Positions 1-7,100 are shown, counted from the stretch's first letter. The stretch: 13,090 nt of DNA from QAMX01 sp003149835 (GCA_959600635.1 CAUGMN010000070.1:1-13090), one strand, 5' to 3'. Translations and numbers: made by a program. Notes: generated by a model not told the origin, from the letters alone.

Positions 1-119
1 TCTGAGAGTGTATCTGACGATTGTCAGGTCTCTTCTTCCTGATCTTTACCTCTTTTCTCTTTCCTCTTTCTCGTATTCAGTTCTCAGGGTATATGTTTTT
101 GACTGCCCCTGAACCGATA
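1..119 (+). other. Spacer upstream of 5S rRNA (probable 23S-5S spacer)
   Basis: No coding gene is seen here. The stretch is pyrimidine-rich and leads straight into the 5S gene. It holds two small hairpins: CTGAC/GTCAG at 14-18 and 23-27, and TCAGGG/CCCTGA at 84-89 and 107-112. The second lies just before the mature 5S end and could be an rRNA processing stem. No conserved 3' end of 23S rRNA is recognisable, so 23S, if present, lies upstream of the window. The assignment as rRNA spacer is inferred from position. Confidence 0.55.
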
Positions 120-235
<116 letters not shown>

Positions 236-237
236 AC

Positions 238-272
238 AAAAGACCAGACATTTTGTCTGGTCTTTTGTTTTT
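238..272 (+). terminator. Rho-independent terminator of the rRNA operon
   Basis: A perfect 13-bp stem (238-250 with 254-266, arms AAAAGACCAGACA / TGTCTGGTCTTTT) with a TTT loop is followed by GTTTTT. It begins two bases after the 5S 3' end. The A-rich 5' arm could also work in the opposite direction. Confidence 0.93.
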
Positions 273-621
273 ACGAAGATCAAGGGAACGGATAAAGGTC
301 TGGGACGGAGAAAGAGGGGGATTTTTCGAGGAACGTGACCGAGCGGTTGCGCAGTGGTTTTTGCGGTTTGGTCAAGCGCCGAATGAGATTCATTTGAAAG
401 GCCGTTGTGAATTTACGGATTCGCTACATCCTTTGCTTGTTTTTCTGCACGACATGTGGTAAGATATACCAGAAAGACAGGTGTACTTGGGAGAGACGAG
501 CGGCCCCCGAATGGATATGCAGATAGATAGGACGGGCGGCGGCGGATGAATCAGAGCTGAAACGCCAAAGCGCCGTGTACCTGCGCTGACGAGAAATCAG
601 CAAAGAAATAAGGAGACGATT
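273..621 (+). other. Intergenic stretch before the lipoprotein gene
   Basis: Apart from the promoter at 437-465 and the ribosome site AAGGAGA (610-616), no gene, tRNA or clear repeat is visible in these roughly 350 bases. The segment from about 290 to 430 stays open in one frame running out of the 5S gene, but it has no start signal of its own and no recognisable domain. The predicted transcript has a leader of about 150 bases with no fold that I recognise. Confidence 0.6.
437..465 (+). promoter_or_regulatory. SigA-type promoter for the lipoprotein gene
   Basis: TTGTTT (437-442) is separated by 17 bases from TAAGAT (460-465). A TG at 457-458 gives an extended -10 (TGgTAAGAT). Transcription would start near 472, about 150 bases before the ATG at 622. 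Confidence 0.65.
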
Positions 622-1716
622 ATGAAACAAAGACGAATTTTATTTGTTTTGACGATTTTAATTTGTTGTTTTCTGACAGCCTGCGGCGGAAACACGCCGC
701 CGTTGGAAACCTCGGATGGATCGACGACTTACTCTGAACCGACGACGCCGCCGGATTCCCAAGAAACCACCTCGGCGGCGCCTTCCACATCGACACAGAC
801 GTCGGATTCGACGGCGCCGGAAGCGGCGGCAAAGCTGTATGTCGCTTTTGATCTTGAACAGCCGGATACTTATGATCTGCCGTATACGGGCACTTTGGAC
901 GCGGCGGCGCTTTTGCAGGGCTTGTCCAGCCTGACCGGATGGAACTGTGATGTCAACCGGGTGGAAATCCTCAGCGGCACGGCGCGCATTGATCTGGCCC
1001 CGACGTCACTGCCGTTTGCGTACGATGACCAACAGCGCAACGATCCCTTTTTCTTATCCACTTATGTGGACACGGTCTTTTTGTTTCTGGACAGCGTGAA
1101 TCAAACCCTGACTCAAAACCTCGGTTTGACCGGCGTGATTTTTACGCAAAACGGGGGCGAACCGCTGCAACTGGACCAGCTATTCACAACGGTCGAGCTG
1201 TTTCCGGCCGATACGATCTACCGCAGCAGCGCCTATTACCGCGCCCTTTTGCAGGACGATCCATATAGCAACGCCAACGGCTATCCGATGGTCCAACTGG
1301 CGGGCGGCATGACGCTGCTCTATCCGAACGGCTTTAACATCGACGGCGAGACGGATACGGAGTTCCGCGTTTCCGCGGAGGACAGGGTATTTCTGGTTTA
1401 CCGCTCCTATGCGTTAGAGACAGAGGACACGACGGGCGCCGGCAGAACGCCGGAGCAACTGGCCGAGGCGCAGGCGAAAAAGTCGATGGAGCAGTGGAGC
1501 TCGTACATGAGCGAGGTTTCGGAGCAAAGCTATACTTCGGCGGGCTATGAGCTGGATGGTAAGGTCGGCTCGTATCGCTTCCACGCCACGGGCTTTATGG
1601 CGCCGGTTAAGTCGGCGTATTACGAGGTGACTTTCATGTATGAAGAGGATATCCCATTTGTGAATATGGAAACGGTGGTTCAGGACATTTCCTTCGCTCT
1701 GAGCAAGTATAACTGA
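622..1716 (+). CDS. Secreted lipoprotein with a GerMN-like region
   Basis: A 364-residue exported lipoprotein. Residues 1-21 form a type II signal peptide: KQRR, a hydrophobic core, then the lipobox LTAC with Cys21 as the lipidated residue. Residues 22-70 are a Ser/Thr/Pro-rich spacer typical of surface lipoproteins. Residues about 71-189 have the look of a GerMN domain (KLYVAFDLEQ start, alternating strands, ARIDLA segment); this family occurs in spore germination and sporulation lipoproteins, but the match here is by eye and moderate. Residues about 220-360 form a second alpha/beta region without a recognised family. The start is fixed by AAGGAGA six bases upstream of ATG and by the signal peptide. 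It has its own promoter at 437-465 and seems monocistronic. The role is unknown; an envelope or spore-related function is an inference. Confidence 0.85.
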   Translation: MKQRRILFVLTILICCFLTACGGNTPPLETSDGSTTYSEPTTPPDSQETTSAAPSTSTQTSDSTAPEAAAKLYVAFDLEQPDTYDLPYTGTLDAAALLQGLSSLTGWNCDVNRVEILSGTARIDLAPTSLPFAYDDQQRNDPFFLSTYVDTVFLFLDSVNQTLTQNLGLTGVIFTQNGGEPLQLDQLFTTVELFPADTIYRSSAYYRALLQDDPYSNANGYPMVQLAGGMTLLYPNGFNIDGETDTEFRVSAEDRVFLVYRSYALETEDTTGAGRTPEQLAEAQAKKSMEQWSSYMSEVSEQSYTSAGYELDGKVGSYRFHATGFMAPVKSAYYEVTFMYEEDIPFVNMETVVQDISFALSKYN

Positions 1717-1887
1717 CCGAGTGTTTTTCAAGGCAGACGCAAGCCTGCTACGCCGGAGAGTCCGGCCGCGCGCTCGCTGAAAAGCAACTGTTGGCCGTGA
1801 GGACGGCGACACGGAAGGCCGCCGTTCCGACGGAAAAAGCCGCAGGAGCGAGGGAGGAAGATCAACAGATCTTTTTGAGAGAGGCTC
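1717..1887 (+). other. Intergenic stretch between lipoprotein and riboswitch promoter
   Basis: No gene is seen. A short hairpin AAGATC-AACA-GATCTT (1858-1873) followed by three more T residues could end the lipoprotein transcript, but a 6-bp stem is weak. The GC-rich segment 1741-1850 can form several small helices without a T tract. Confidence 0.4.
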
Positions 1888-1916
1888 TTGATTTTTTGCA
1901 ACCGTTGTGCTATGAT
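1888..1916 (+). promoter_or_regulatory. SigA-type promoter for the FMN riboswitch and ribU
   Basis: TTGATT (1888-1893), 17-base spacer, TATGAT (1911-1916), with TG at 1908-1909 giving an extended -10. The start would be near 1923, about 20 bases before the aptamer. Confidence 0.8.
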
Positions 1917-1941
1917 ATGCACGACAAGTGAATACGAGAAA

Positions 1942-2050
1942 GTCTTCAGGGCAGGGTGTGATTCCCGACCGGCGGTAAAGTCCGCGAGCGCCTTCGGCGC
2001 ATGATTTGGTGAGATTCCAAAACCGACAGTACAGTCTGGATGAAAGAAGA
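1942..2050 (+). promoter_or_regulatory. FMN riboswitch (RFN element) aptamer
   Basis: The conserved RFN blocks are present in order: TCTTCAGGGCAGGGTG (1943-1958), GATTCCCGACCGGCGGT (1960-1976), AAAGTCCGCGAGCG with a short variable hairpin (GCGCCTTCGGCGC), TTGGTGAGATTCCAA, then ACCGACAGTACAGTCTGGATG and GAAAGAAGA. TCTTC (1943-1947) pairs with GAAGA (2046-2050) to close P1. The aptamer binds flavin mononucleotide and is known to reduce expression of riboflavin genes when FMN is plentiful. Here it precedes a terminator and ribU. Confidence 0.96.
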
Positions 2051-2054
2051 TGAA

Positions 2055-2080
2055 CCGAAACGGAAACGTTCGGATTTTTT
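2055..2080 (+). terminator. Riboswitch expression-platform terminator
   Basis: CCGAA-A-CG pairs with CG-TTCGG (2055-2062 with 2067-2073, A2060 bulged) around a GAAA tetraloop, followed by A and six T residues (2075-2080). It starts four bases after the aptamer, as expected for an FMN-dependent terminator. The stem is short, so formation probably depends on the aptamer fold. The competing antiterminator was not worked out. Confidence 0.65.
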
Positions 2081-2120
2081 CAGCGCCCGAAAGACTGCTT
2101 GCGTCTTGCGGGCGCTGTTT
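2081..2120 (+). terminator. Second hairpin in the ribU leader
   Basis: CAGCGCCCG (2081-2089) pairs with CGGGCGCTG (2109-2117), continued inside by AAGAC/GTCTT (2091-2095 with 2103-2107). It is followed only by TTTGT, so it is a weak terminator by sequence. It could back up the first terminator or block it from forming. Confidence 0.45.
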
Positions 2121-2171
2121 GTATTCGGGAAAAAACACGGTTCAGTGGATGTGTATATGGAGGGGTCGCAT

Positions 2172-2825
2172 ATGAAAATGAATGTGAAGACCATGACGGT
2201 CATCGCTATGCTCGCGGTGCTGGCGTTTCTTGCGGTGTTGGTTTGCCGGATTCCGCTGGTGCTCTTTTTGGAATATGAGCCAAAGAACGTGATTTTAACT
2301 ATCGGCGGCTTTATTTTCGGCCCTGTGGTTTCGCTGCTTGTGACCGTGGTCGTTGCGTTGGTGGAGCTGGTAACGGTCAGCAAGGACGGCGGATGGGGGC
2401 TGCTGATGAATATTCTGGCGAGCGGTTCGTTTGCGGGGATCGCGGCGCTGATTTATCAGAAAAAACGCACGCTCGGCGGCGCGGCGATCGGTTTGATCAG
2501 CGGGATTGCGGCCTCGACGGCGCTGATGATAGTGTGGAATTATCTGATTGCGCCGCTGTATATGGGCATGCCCCGCGCCGACGTGGCGAAGCTCCTGGTG
2601 CCGGCGTTTCTGCCGTTTAATCTCATCAAGGGCGCGCTGAACGCGGCGCTGGTGATGCTCCTCTATAAGCCGGTCGTCACTGCGCTGCGGCGGGCGAATC
2701 TGATTCCGAAATCCGAAAGCTCGACGCACGGCGGCGCGCGCACATACGGCGTCATCGCGGCGATTGCGGCGGCGGTCATCGCCGGGGGGGGGGGGGCGGT
2801 TCTGGCGATTCGAGGTGTGATATAG
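2172..2825 (+). CDS. ribU: Riboflavin ECF transporter S component RibU
   Basis: A 217-residue membrane protein, the substrate-binding S subunit of an energy-coupling-factor importer, predicted to capture riboflavin and work with shared EcfA/A'/T subunits encoded elsewhere. Family features seen are the FLEYEPKNVILTIGGFIFGP segment (32-51), the WNYLIAPLYMGMPR segment (122-135) and LVPAFLPFNLIKGALNAAL (142-160). About six membrane helices cover residues 8-168. An extra hydrophobic helix (192-213) follows a short linker and carries four glycines encoded by a 13-G run. The ATG at 2172 is chosen because GGAGGGG lies six bases upstream; longer forms would start inside the riboswitch. The FMN riboswitch directly upstream supports the substrate assignment. 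Confidence 0.92.
   Translation: MKMNVKTMTVIAMLAVLAFLAVLVCRIPLVLFLEYEPKNVILTIGGFIFGPVVSLLVTVVVALVELVTVSKDGGWGLLMNILASGSFAGIAALIYQKKRTLGGAAIGLISGIAASTALMIVWNYLIAPLYMGMPRADVAKLLVPAFLPFNLIKGALNAALVMLLYKPVVTALRRANLIPKSESSTHGGARTYGVIAAIAAAVIAGGGGAVLAIRGVI
2784..2796 (+). repeat. 13-G homopolymer inside ribU
   Basis: Thirteen consecutive G residues encode four glycines (205-208) in the extra C-terminal helix. Gain of one G would read through the TAG at 2823-2825 and lengthen the protein; loss of one G would end it at a TGA two codons earlier with a changed tail (RFWRFEV). The run is also a common place for sequencing error. Confidence 0.95.
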
Positions 2826-3010
2826 AGAAGGAAAAGCGTGCAGCTCTGTCAAGCATACGCTTTCATCTGCTCCGTGAGGAAGAGAATGCCCCGGATACAG
2901 AGGTCGGATCCCGTTCCGCTGGATTTTTTTGTTTCACGGCTATATGACGGAGCGGCAGTGCTATGCCAACCCCATCTTTATACGGCGATCTTGGCCACGT
3001 TGGCACAGGC
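2826..3010 (+). other. Intergenic stretch downstream of ribU
   Basis: No gene is supported. A run of seven T residues at 2923-2929 follows CGGA-TCCCGT-TCCG (2905-2918), a possible but weak terminator for ribU. Nothing else recognisable before the promoter at 3011. Confidence 0.4.
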
Positions 3011-3039
3011 TTGACGCAGGCGGCGGGGTGTGATATAAT
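3011..3039 (+). promoter_or_regulatory. Near-consensus SigA promoter for the Sel1-repeat gene
   Basis: TTGACG (3011-3016), 17-base spacer, perfect TATAAT (3034-3039), with TG at 3031-3032 giving an extended -10. Transcription would start near 3046, leaving a leader of about 135 bases before ATG 3182. This is the strongest promoter match on the plus strand of the window. Confidence 0.88.
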
Positions 3040-3085
3040 GAATATAGAAAAATCCGGCTCATCCGCCGTATGAAAACAAACCGAT

Positions 3086-3125
3086 CTCCGGCTGCGGCGG
3101 CGAAGGCCGCGGCCGGAGCATTTTT
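3086..3125 (+). terminator. Leader hairpin with T run (possible attenuator)
   Basis: CTCCGGCTGCGGC (3086-3098) pairs with GCCGCGGCCGGAG (3106-3118) over 13 bp with one G-U pair and a GGCGAAG loop; CATTTTT follows. It lies after the promoter at 3011-3039 and before the gene, so it should end most transcripts unless it is regulated. CGGCTCAT (3055-3062) can pair with ATGAGCCG (3145-3152) around it. No known riboswitch class was recognised. Confidence 0.6.
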
Positions 3126-3181
3126 ATCTGACGCGGCCGGAAGAATGAGCCGAGAAAAAACGGCGCGGGGAGGGAACTGCG

Positions 3182-6100
3182 ATGGAGAGAGAACAGGAGC
3201 CGCTGGAAAACGCACAGGAGCGCGATGAAACAAATGACGCGTTTGAAAAAACGGACGACGTGATTTTTGTCCATCCGCAGCCTCTTGTCAAGCTGGCCGA
3301 GAGCGTTCGGAAGACGCGCGAAACCGTTGCGGCGCTGCGGGAGCAGGCGAACCAGGGCGACGCATCCGCACAGTACGAATTGGGGATGCGTTTTGTACAC
3401 GGATACGGCGTGGCGCGGGATATGACGTCGGCTGTGCGCTGGTTCACCGCGGCGTCGGAATCCGGCGATCTGCGGGGGACGGAGGCGCTTGGGCGCTGCT
3501 ATCAATTCGGCATGGGGACAGAAAAGGATGAAACGCGCGCGGCAGAGCTGTACCGCGCCGCCGCGGAGGAGGGTTATGCCCCAGCGCAGTGCGGCTTGGC
3601 GCTGTGTCTGCTCAACGGCGCCGGCGTGGAAAAGAACGAAGCGGAGAGCGTCAAATGGATGCGCCTCGCCGCGGAACAGGCGCTGCCGCAGGCGCAGTAT
3701 CATCTGGCCATGTGGTATTTTCACGGGATCGCCGTGGAAACGGATAAGCCGCGGGGGATTCGGCTGCTGACGGCGTCGGCGGAGCGGGGCTACCCGCCGG
3801 CCATGAGCGGTCTGGGCGTATGCTATGAAAACGGCGACGGTCTGCCGAAAGACGCGGCAAAGGCCGCTGCGCTTTACCAAGCCGCGGCACATTTCGGTTA
3901 CGCCGCGGCGCAGTGCAATTTAGCGGTCTGTCTGCTGGGCGGTATCGGCGTGGAAAAAGACGAGACGGCTGCCGTAAAATGGCTCGAACAGGCCGCGGAG
4001 CAGGAGGACCGGCGCGCCCAGCACCTGCTGGGCGAATGCTGTGAAAACGGCGTCGGCACAGAGCCGGATCCGGCGCGCGCGGCAGAGCTGTACCGGCAGG
4101 CGGCGGAAGATGGCTATGCTCCGGCACAGTGCGATTTGGCGGTCTGCCTGCTCAACGGAAACGGCGTGAAAAAGGACGAAGAGGCCGCCGAAGCGTGGCT
4201 GGAACGCGCTGTCGCACAGGGCTATCCGCGCGCGCAGAGCATCTTGGGCCTGTGCTGCGAGGGCGGCATCAACGGCGAACCGGAACTGGCGCGCGCTGTG
4301 GAGCTGTACCGGCAGGCGGCGGAGGCGGGGTTCGCCGACGCGCAATGCTGTCTGGCGATCTGCCTGCTCAACGGCAGCGGCGTGGACGAGGACAACGAGG
4401 CCGCCGTCCGCTGGGCAACCGCGGCGGCGGAGCAGGGGCTGCCGCGCGCACAGGATATTCTCGGCCTCTGCTATGAAAACGGCTACGGAGTCGAGCCGGA
4501 CATCGCGCGCGCCGCGGAGCTGTACCGGCAGGCGGCGGAGCAGGGCTTTGCCGCGGCGCAGTGCAATTTAGCGGTCTGCCTGCTGAACGGCCGCGGCCTC
4601 AAAAAAAACGCTGCGGCGGCTGTGGAATGGCTGGAACGCGCCGCCGAGCAGGGGTATCCGCGCGCGCAGAACCTGCTCGGAGAGTGCTGCGAACAAGGCC
4701 GCGGCACCGAGCGGGACGAGGAACGCGCCGTGGAGCAGTACCGGCGCGCGGCCGAACAGGGCCATGCAGGCGCGCTGTGCAACTTGGGGCTGTGCCTGCT
4801 GTATGGGCGCGGCGTCGCGGAGGATGAAGCCGGAGCCGTCGAACGGCTGACGCAGGCGGCGGAGCAGAACAGCCTTTGCGCGGTTGAAACGCTCGGGATT
4901 TGTTATGAGTTCGGTTACGGCGTCGCGGAGGACCGGCAGCGCGCCGTAGAGCAGTACCGGCGCGCTGCGGAAGAGGGCTATGCTCCGGCGCAGACCCGGC
5001 TGGCGCGCTGCCTGCTGAACGCGTGCGGCGTGGAAAAAGACGAGGCCGCGGCCGTAAAATGGCTGGAACGCGCCGCGGAGCAGGAGTTTCCGTGGGCGCA
5101 GGCGATGCTCGGCGAATGCTGTGAGCAGGGCAGAGGGACGGCGGCCGACGGCACCCGCGCCGTGGAGCTGTACCGACGCGCCGCCGAAAAAGGCTATGCT
5201 CCGGCGCAGTGCAGCCTGGCGGTCTGTCTCCTCGAAGGGCACGGCGCGGAAAAGAACGAGGCGGAGGCCGTCGCGTGGCTGCGCCGCGCGGCAAAAGAAA
5301 ATCTGCCCCGCGCCGTGGATCTTCTCGGCCAGTGCTATGAAAAGGGGCTCGGCGTTGAAGCGGACGAAGCGCGCGCCCTTCGCCTGTACCGGCAGGCGGC
5401 TGAGGCGGGGCATACCTGGGCGCAGTTTCATCTGGGGCGCTGTTTGATTCGGATACGGGGCTGGGGCGTCGATGAAGGCGTCGAATGGCTGTCGCTGGCG
5501 GCGCAGAAGAAAAATCCGAAAGCGCTCGTTGCGCTGGCCGAATGCTTCGAGTGGGGCTGGGGCGTGGAGATCGATCTGCGCCGTGCCATGTCGCTGTATG
5601 CAAAGGCGTCGGGGCAGGGGTATGGACTGGCGCAGTACCGCTTAGGGCTGTGCCTCTTTCACGGACGCGGCATGGAGTCATTGGACAGGGAGCAGAATGA
5701 AAAGAGCAGTATCGGCTGGTTTCAGCGCGCCGCGGAAGAAGGTGTCGCGGAGGCGCTCGATCAGCTCGGCGTTTGCTGCGAAACCGGGCGCGGCATGGAA
5801 GCGAACGCGGAACAGGCGGCGGATTACTATGCGCAGGCGGCCAAAAAGGGCTGCGCTTCCGCCCGCCGCCATCTGGCGCTCTGCTATTTCAGCGGGCTCG
5901 GCGTGGAAAAAGATCCGGTTCGCGCCGTAGCGCTGCTCAGACAGGCGGCGGAGCAGAACGACGCCGGCGCGGTTTTTGAGCTGGCGCGCTGTTATCAGAG
6001 CGGGCGCGGCGTGAGCCGAAACCGGGCCGAGGCGCAGGAGCTTTTTCAACGCGCGTTCAAGCTCTGGAAACAACGGATCTTTGACCGCAAGGATCTCGAA

Positions 6101-6286
6101 GCGGCTTTGGAGGCGGCTCGCTGCTGCCGCGACGGGCTTGGCGTTGAAAAGGACGTTGCAGAGGCGGAGCGCTGGTTTGCCTTTGCGGCCAGACGCGGCG
6201 TCAGCGAAGCTGAAAAAGAATTACAGGAGCTTCTGGCCGCCAAACGCGACGGCTCTCTGCTGCGCAGGATTTTTCGCGGACGGTAG
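3182..6286 (+). CDS. Giant Sel1-like repeat protein
   Basis: A 1034-residue protein with no signal peptide or membrane segment, so probably cytoplasmic. After a charged N-terminal part (1-60), residues 61-1007 are about 26 tandem Sel1-like repeats, mostly 36 residues each, with the pattern AQxxLGxCYxxGxGVxxDxxxAVxWxxxAAExG. Such helix-turn-helix solenoids, related to TPRs, are known as protein-protein scaffolds; no enzyme domain is present. From about repeat 5 to repeat 19 two types alternate: one like AQCNLAVCLLNGxGVxKDE with WLERAAEQ, and one like PRAQxLLGxCCExGxG with ELYRQAAExG. Repeats 20, 22 and 25 have indels. By hand count about 40 cysteines are present, mostly at positions where Sel1 repeats usually have Tyr, Met or Ala. 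The C-terminus is a basic tail ending RRIFRGR. GGGGAGGG (3167-3174) sets the start. The binding partner is unknown. Confidence 0.9.
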   Translation: MEREQEPLENAQERDETNDAFEKTDDVIFVHPQPLVKLAESVRKTRETVAALREQANQGDASAQYELGMRFVHGYGVARDMTSAVRWFTAASESGDLRGTEALGRCYQFGMGTEKDETRAAELYRAAAEEGYAPAQCGLALCLLNGAGVEKNEAESVKWMRLAAEQALPQAQYHLAMWYFHGIAVETDKPRGIRLLTASAERGYPPAMSGLGVCYENGDGLPKDAAKAAALYQAAAHFGYAAAQCNLAVCLLGGIGVEKDETAAVKWLEQAAEQEDRRAQHLLGECCENGVGTEPDPARAAELYRQAAEDGYAPAQCDLAVCLLNGNGVKKDEEAAEAWLERAVAQGYPRAQSILGLCCEGGINGEPELARAVELYRQAAEAGFADAQCCLAICLLNGSGVDEDNEAAVRWATAAAEQGLPRAQDILGLCYENGYGVEPDIARAAELYRQAAEQGFAAAQCNLAVCLLNGRGLKKNAAAAVEWLERAAEQGYPRAQNLLGECCEQGRGTERDEERAVEQYRRAAEQGHAGALCNLGLCLLYGRGVAEDEAGAVERLTQAAEQNSLCAVETLGICYEFGYGVAEDRQRAVEQYRRAAEEGYAPAQTRLARCLLNACGVEKDEAAAVKWLERAAEQEFPWAQAMLGECCEQGRGTAADGTRAVELYRRAAEKGYAPAQCSLAVCLLEGHGAEKNEAEAVAWLRRAAKENLPRAVDLLGQCYEKGLGVEADEARALRLYRQAAEAGHTWAQFHLGRCLIRIRGWGVDEGVEWLSLAAQKKNPKALVALAECFEWGWGVEIDLRRAMSLYAKASGQGYGLAQYRLGLCLFHGRGMESLDREQNEKSSIGWFQRAAEEGVAEALDQLGVCCETGRGMEANAEQAADYYAQAAKKGCASARRHLALCYFSGLGVEKDPVRAVALLRQAAEQNDAGAVFELARCYQSGRGVSRNRAEAQELFQRAFKLWKQRIFDRKDLEAALEAARCCRDGLGVEKDVAEAERWFAFAARRGVSEAEKELQELLAAKRDGSLLRRIFRGR
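3362..6202 (+). repeat. Tandem 108-bp Sel1 repeat units with 216-bp superperiod
   Basis: About 26 repeat units of 108 bp encode the solenoid. Copies resemble each other more at 216-bp steps than at 108-bp steps: GAGCTGTACCGGCAGGCGGC occurs at 4085, 4301 and 4517, exactly 216 bases apart, and a 29-base identity around CAGTGCAATTTAGCGGTCTG recurs at 3911 and 4559, exactly three 216-bp units apart. This suggests growth by duplication of two-repeat blocks. Confidence 0.85.
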
Positions 6287-6532
6287 ATCAGGCGGATATA
6301 TGGCGTTTTCGCCTGCTTGGCTGAGAGCGATTTTTCGAAAATCGCGTTTCCAAGAGGCGAAAACGCCCCGCTGCCGGCTTTGGCCGCGCGCCCGCACGGC
6401 GGGCGGAGAGCAAAGCCTGACAGTTCCGGTTTTGATGCCCTTCCGCTCCGCTTCTTTTCCGGCGGCTCCACGCGGGCAGACCCGTTTCGGCAAAGCTCCG
6501 CACAACTACCTCACCAAAGGGGAATACAAACG
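6287..6532 (+). other. Hairpin-rich non-coding stretch before the GNAT gene
   Basis: No real gene is seen. Besides the long hairpin at 6302-6367 there is a second fold at 6371-6423 (CTG/CAG, then GGCTTTG/CAAAGCC, then CGCCCG/CGGGCG) and a third small stem, CGGG-CAGA-CCCG, near 6472-6483. No promoter-like pair is obvious. The density of nested inverted repeats in 180 bases looks more like a dispersed structured element than plain spacer, which is an inference. Confidence 0.5.
6302..6367. repeat. 66-base nested inverted repeat
   Basis: GGCGTTTTCGCCT (6302-6314) pairs with AGGCGAAAACGCC (6355-6367), then CTTGG with CCAAG, then after an internal loop GCGATTTT (6327-6334) with AAAATCGC (6338-6345). 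In all 26 bp are paired. It begins 15 bases after the stop codon of the Sel1-repeat gene. There is no T tract on the plus strand. Confidence 0.75.
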
Positions 6533-7063
6533 ATGAACTGTACGATTCGAGCATGGAGAACATCGGACGCCGCCGATCTGGCTGCGGCGGTTAACAACCC
6601 GAATATCCTCCGCAACCTGCGCGACGGTCTGCCGTACCCGTATACCATGGCGGACGCCGAGGCGTATATCGCCGCCGTGCTGTCGGCCGCTCCTGACAAG
6701 ACCTACGCCTTTGCGATCGCCGTCGAAGACCGGGCGGTCGGAAGCATCGGTGTGTTCCGGCAGACCAACATTCATTCGCGGACCGCGGAAATCGGATATT
6801 ATCTTGCGGAGCCCTATTGGGGCAAAGGCTTGGGCACAAGCGCCGTCCGGCAGGCCTGCGCGTGGATTTTCGCCCATACGGACATCCTGCGCATCTATGC
6901 CGAGCCGTTCGCCTCGAACGCCGCCTCCTGCCGCCTCTTGGAGAAGGCGGGCTTTGTCTGCGAGGGGCTCATGCGAAGCAACGCGGTCAAAAACGGCCGG
7001 ATTCTCGACATGAAGCTGTACGCATTGCTGCGCGAAGACAGCCGGCTTGAAGTGCGGTTATAA
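6533..7063 (+). CDS. GNAT family N-acetyltransferase (RimJ/RimL-like)
   Basis: A 176-residue acetyl-CoA-dependent N-acetyltransferase, complete and of normal family length. The N-terminal IRAWRTSDA (5-13) is the usual first strand of the RimJ/RimL-type group. Motif A runs from AEIGYYLAEPYWGKGLGTSA (85-104), with the pyrophosphate-binding W-G-K-G-L-G turn. The segment ASNAASCRLLEKAGFVCEG (127-145) is the conserved motif B helix and strand. The ATG at 6533 is preferred over in-frame upstream starts because AGGGGA lies nine bases before it and the protein then starts at the domain edge. The substrate (protein N-terminus, amino acid or small amine) cannot be told. No own promoter was found; it may be read from the Sel1-repeat transcript. 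Confidence 0.9.
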   Translation: MNCTIRAWRTSDAADLAAAVNNPNILRNLRDGLPYPYTMADAEAYIAAVLSAAPDKTYAFAIAVEDRAVGSIGVFRQTNIHSRTAEIGYYLAEPYWGKGLGTSAVRQACAWIFAHTDILRIYAEPFASNAASCRLLEKAGFVCEGLMRSNAVKNGRILDMKLYALLREDSRLEVRL

Positions 7064-7100
7064 AACCAGGGAGCAGGCCGGCAAACCGCTCCGAACTGCG

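Noticed and set aside
320..420. Segment with CGAGCGGTTGCGCAGTGG that recalls part of a tRNA
   Set aside because: No acceptor stem, anticodon loop or GGTTCGAATCC arm can be built around it.
2040..2171. Longer start for RibU inside the riboswitch
   Set aside because: It would translate the aptamer end and terminators; the ATG at 2172 has a good ribosome site and begins right at the first helix.
3059..5681. Several long open frames on the minus strand and in other plus frames over the Sel1-repeat gene
   Set aside because: They are caused by the GC-rich repeated codons; translations are Arg/Pro/Ala-rich, without domains or start signals.
3362..6202. Regular spacing of repeats considered as a CRISPR or other non-coding array
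   Set aside because: The repeats are in frame, lack constant repeat plus unique spacer form, and encode a clear Sel1 solenoid.
6317..6532. N-terminal extension of the GNAT protein
   Set aside because: The added residues come from the hairpin-rich stretch and have no domain; the ribosome site and family alignment favour 6533.
6288..6563. Minus-strand open frame of 91 codons over the hairpin stretch
   Set aside because: No ribosome site, and the composition follows from the inverted repeats.
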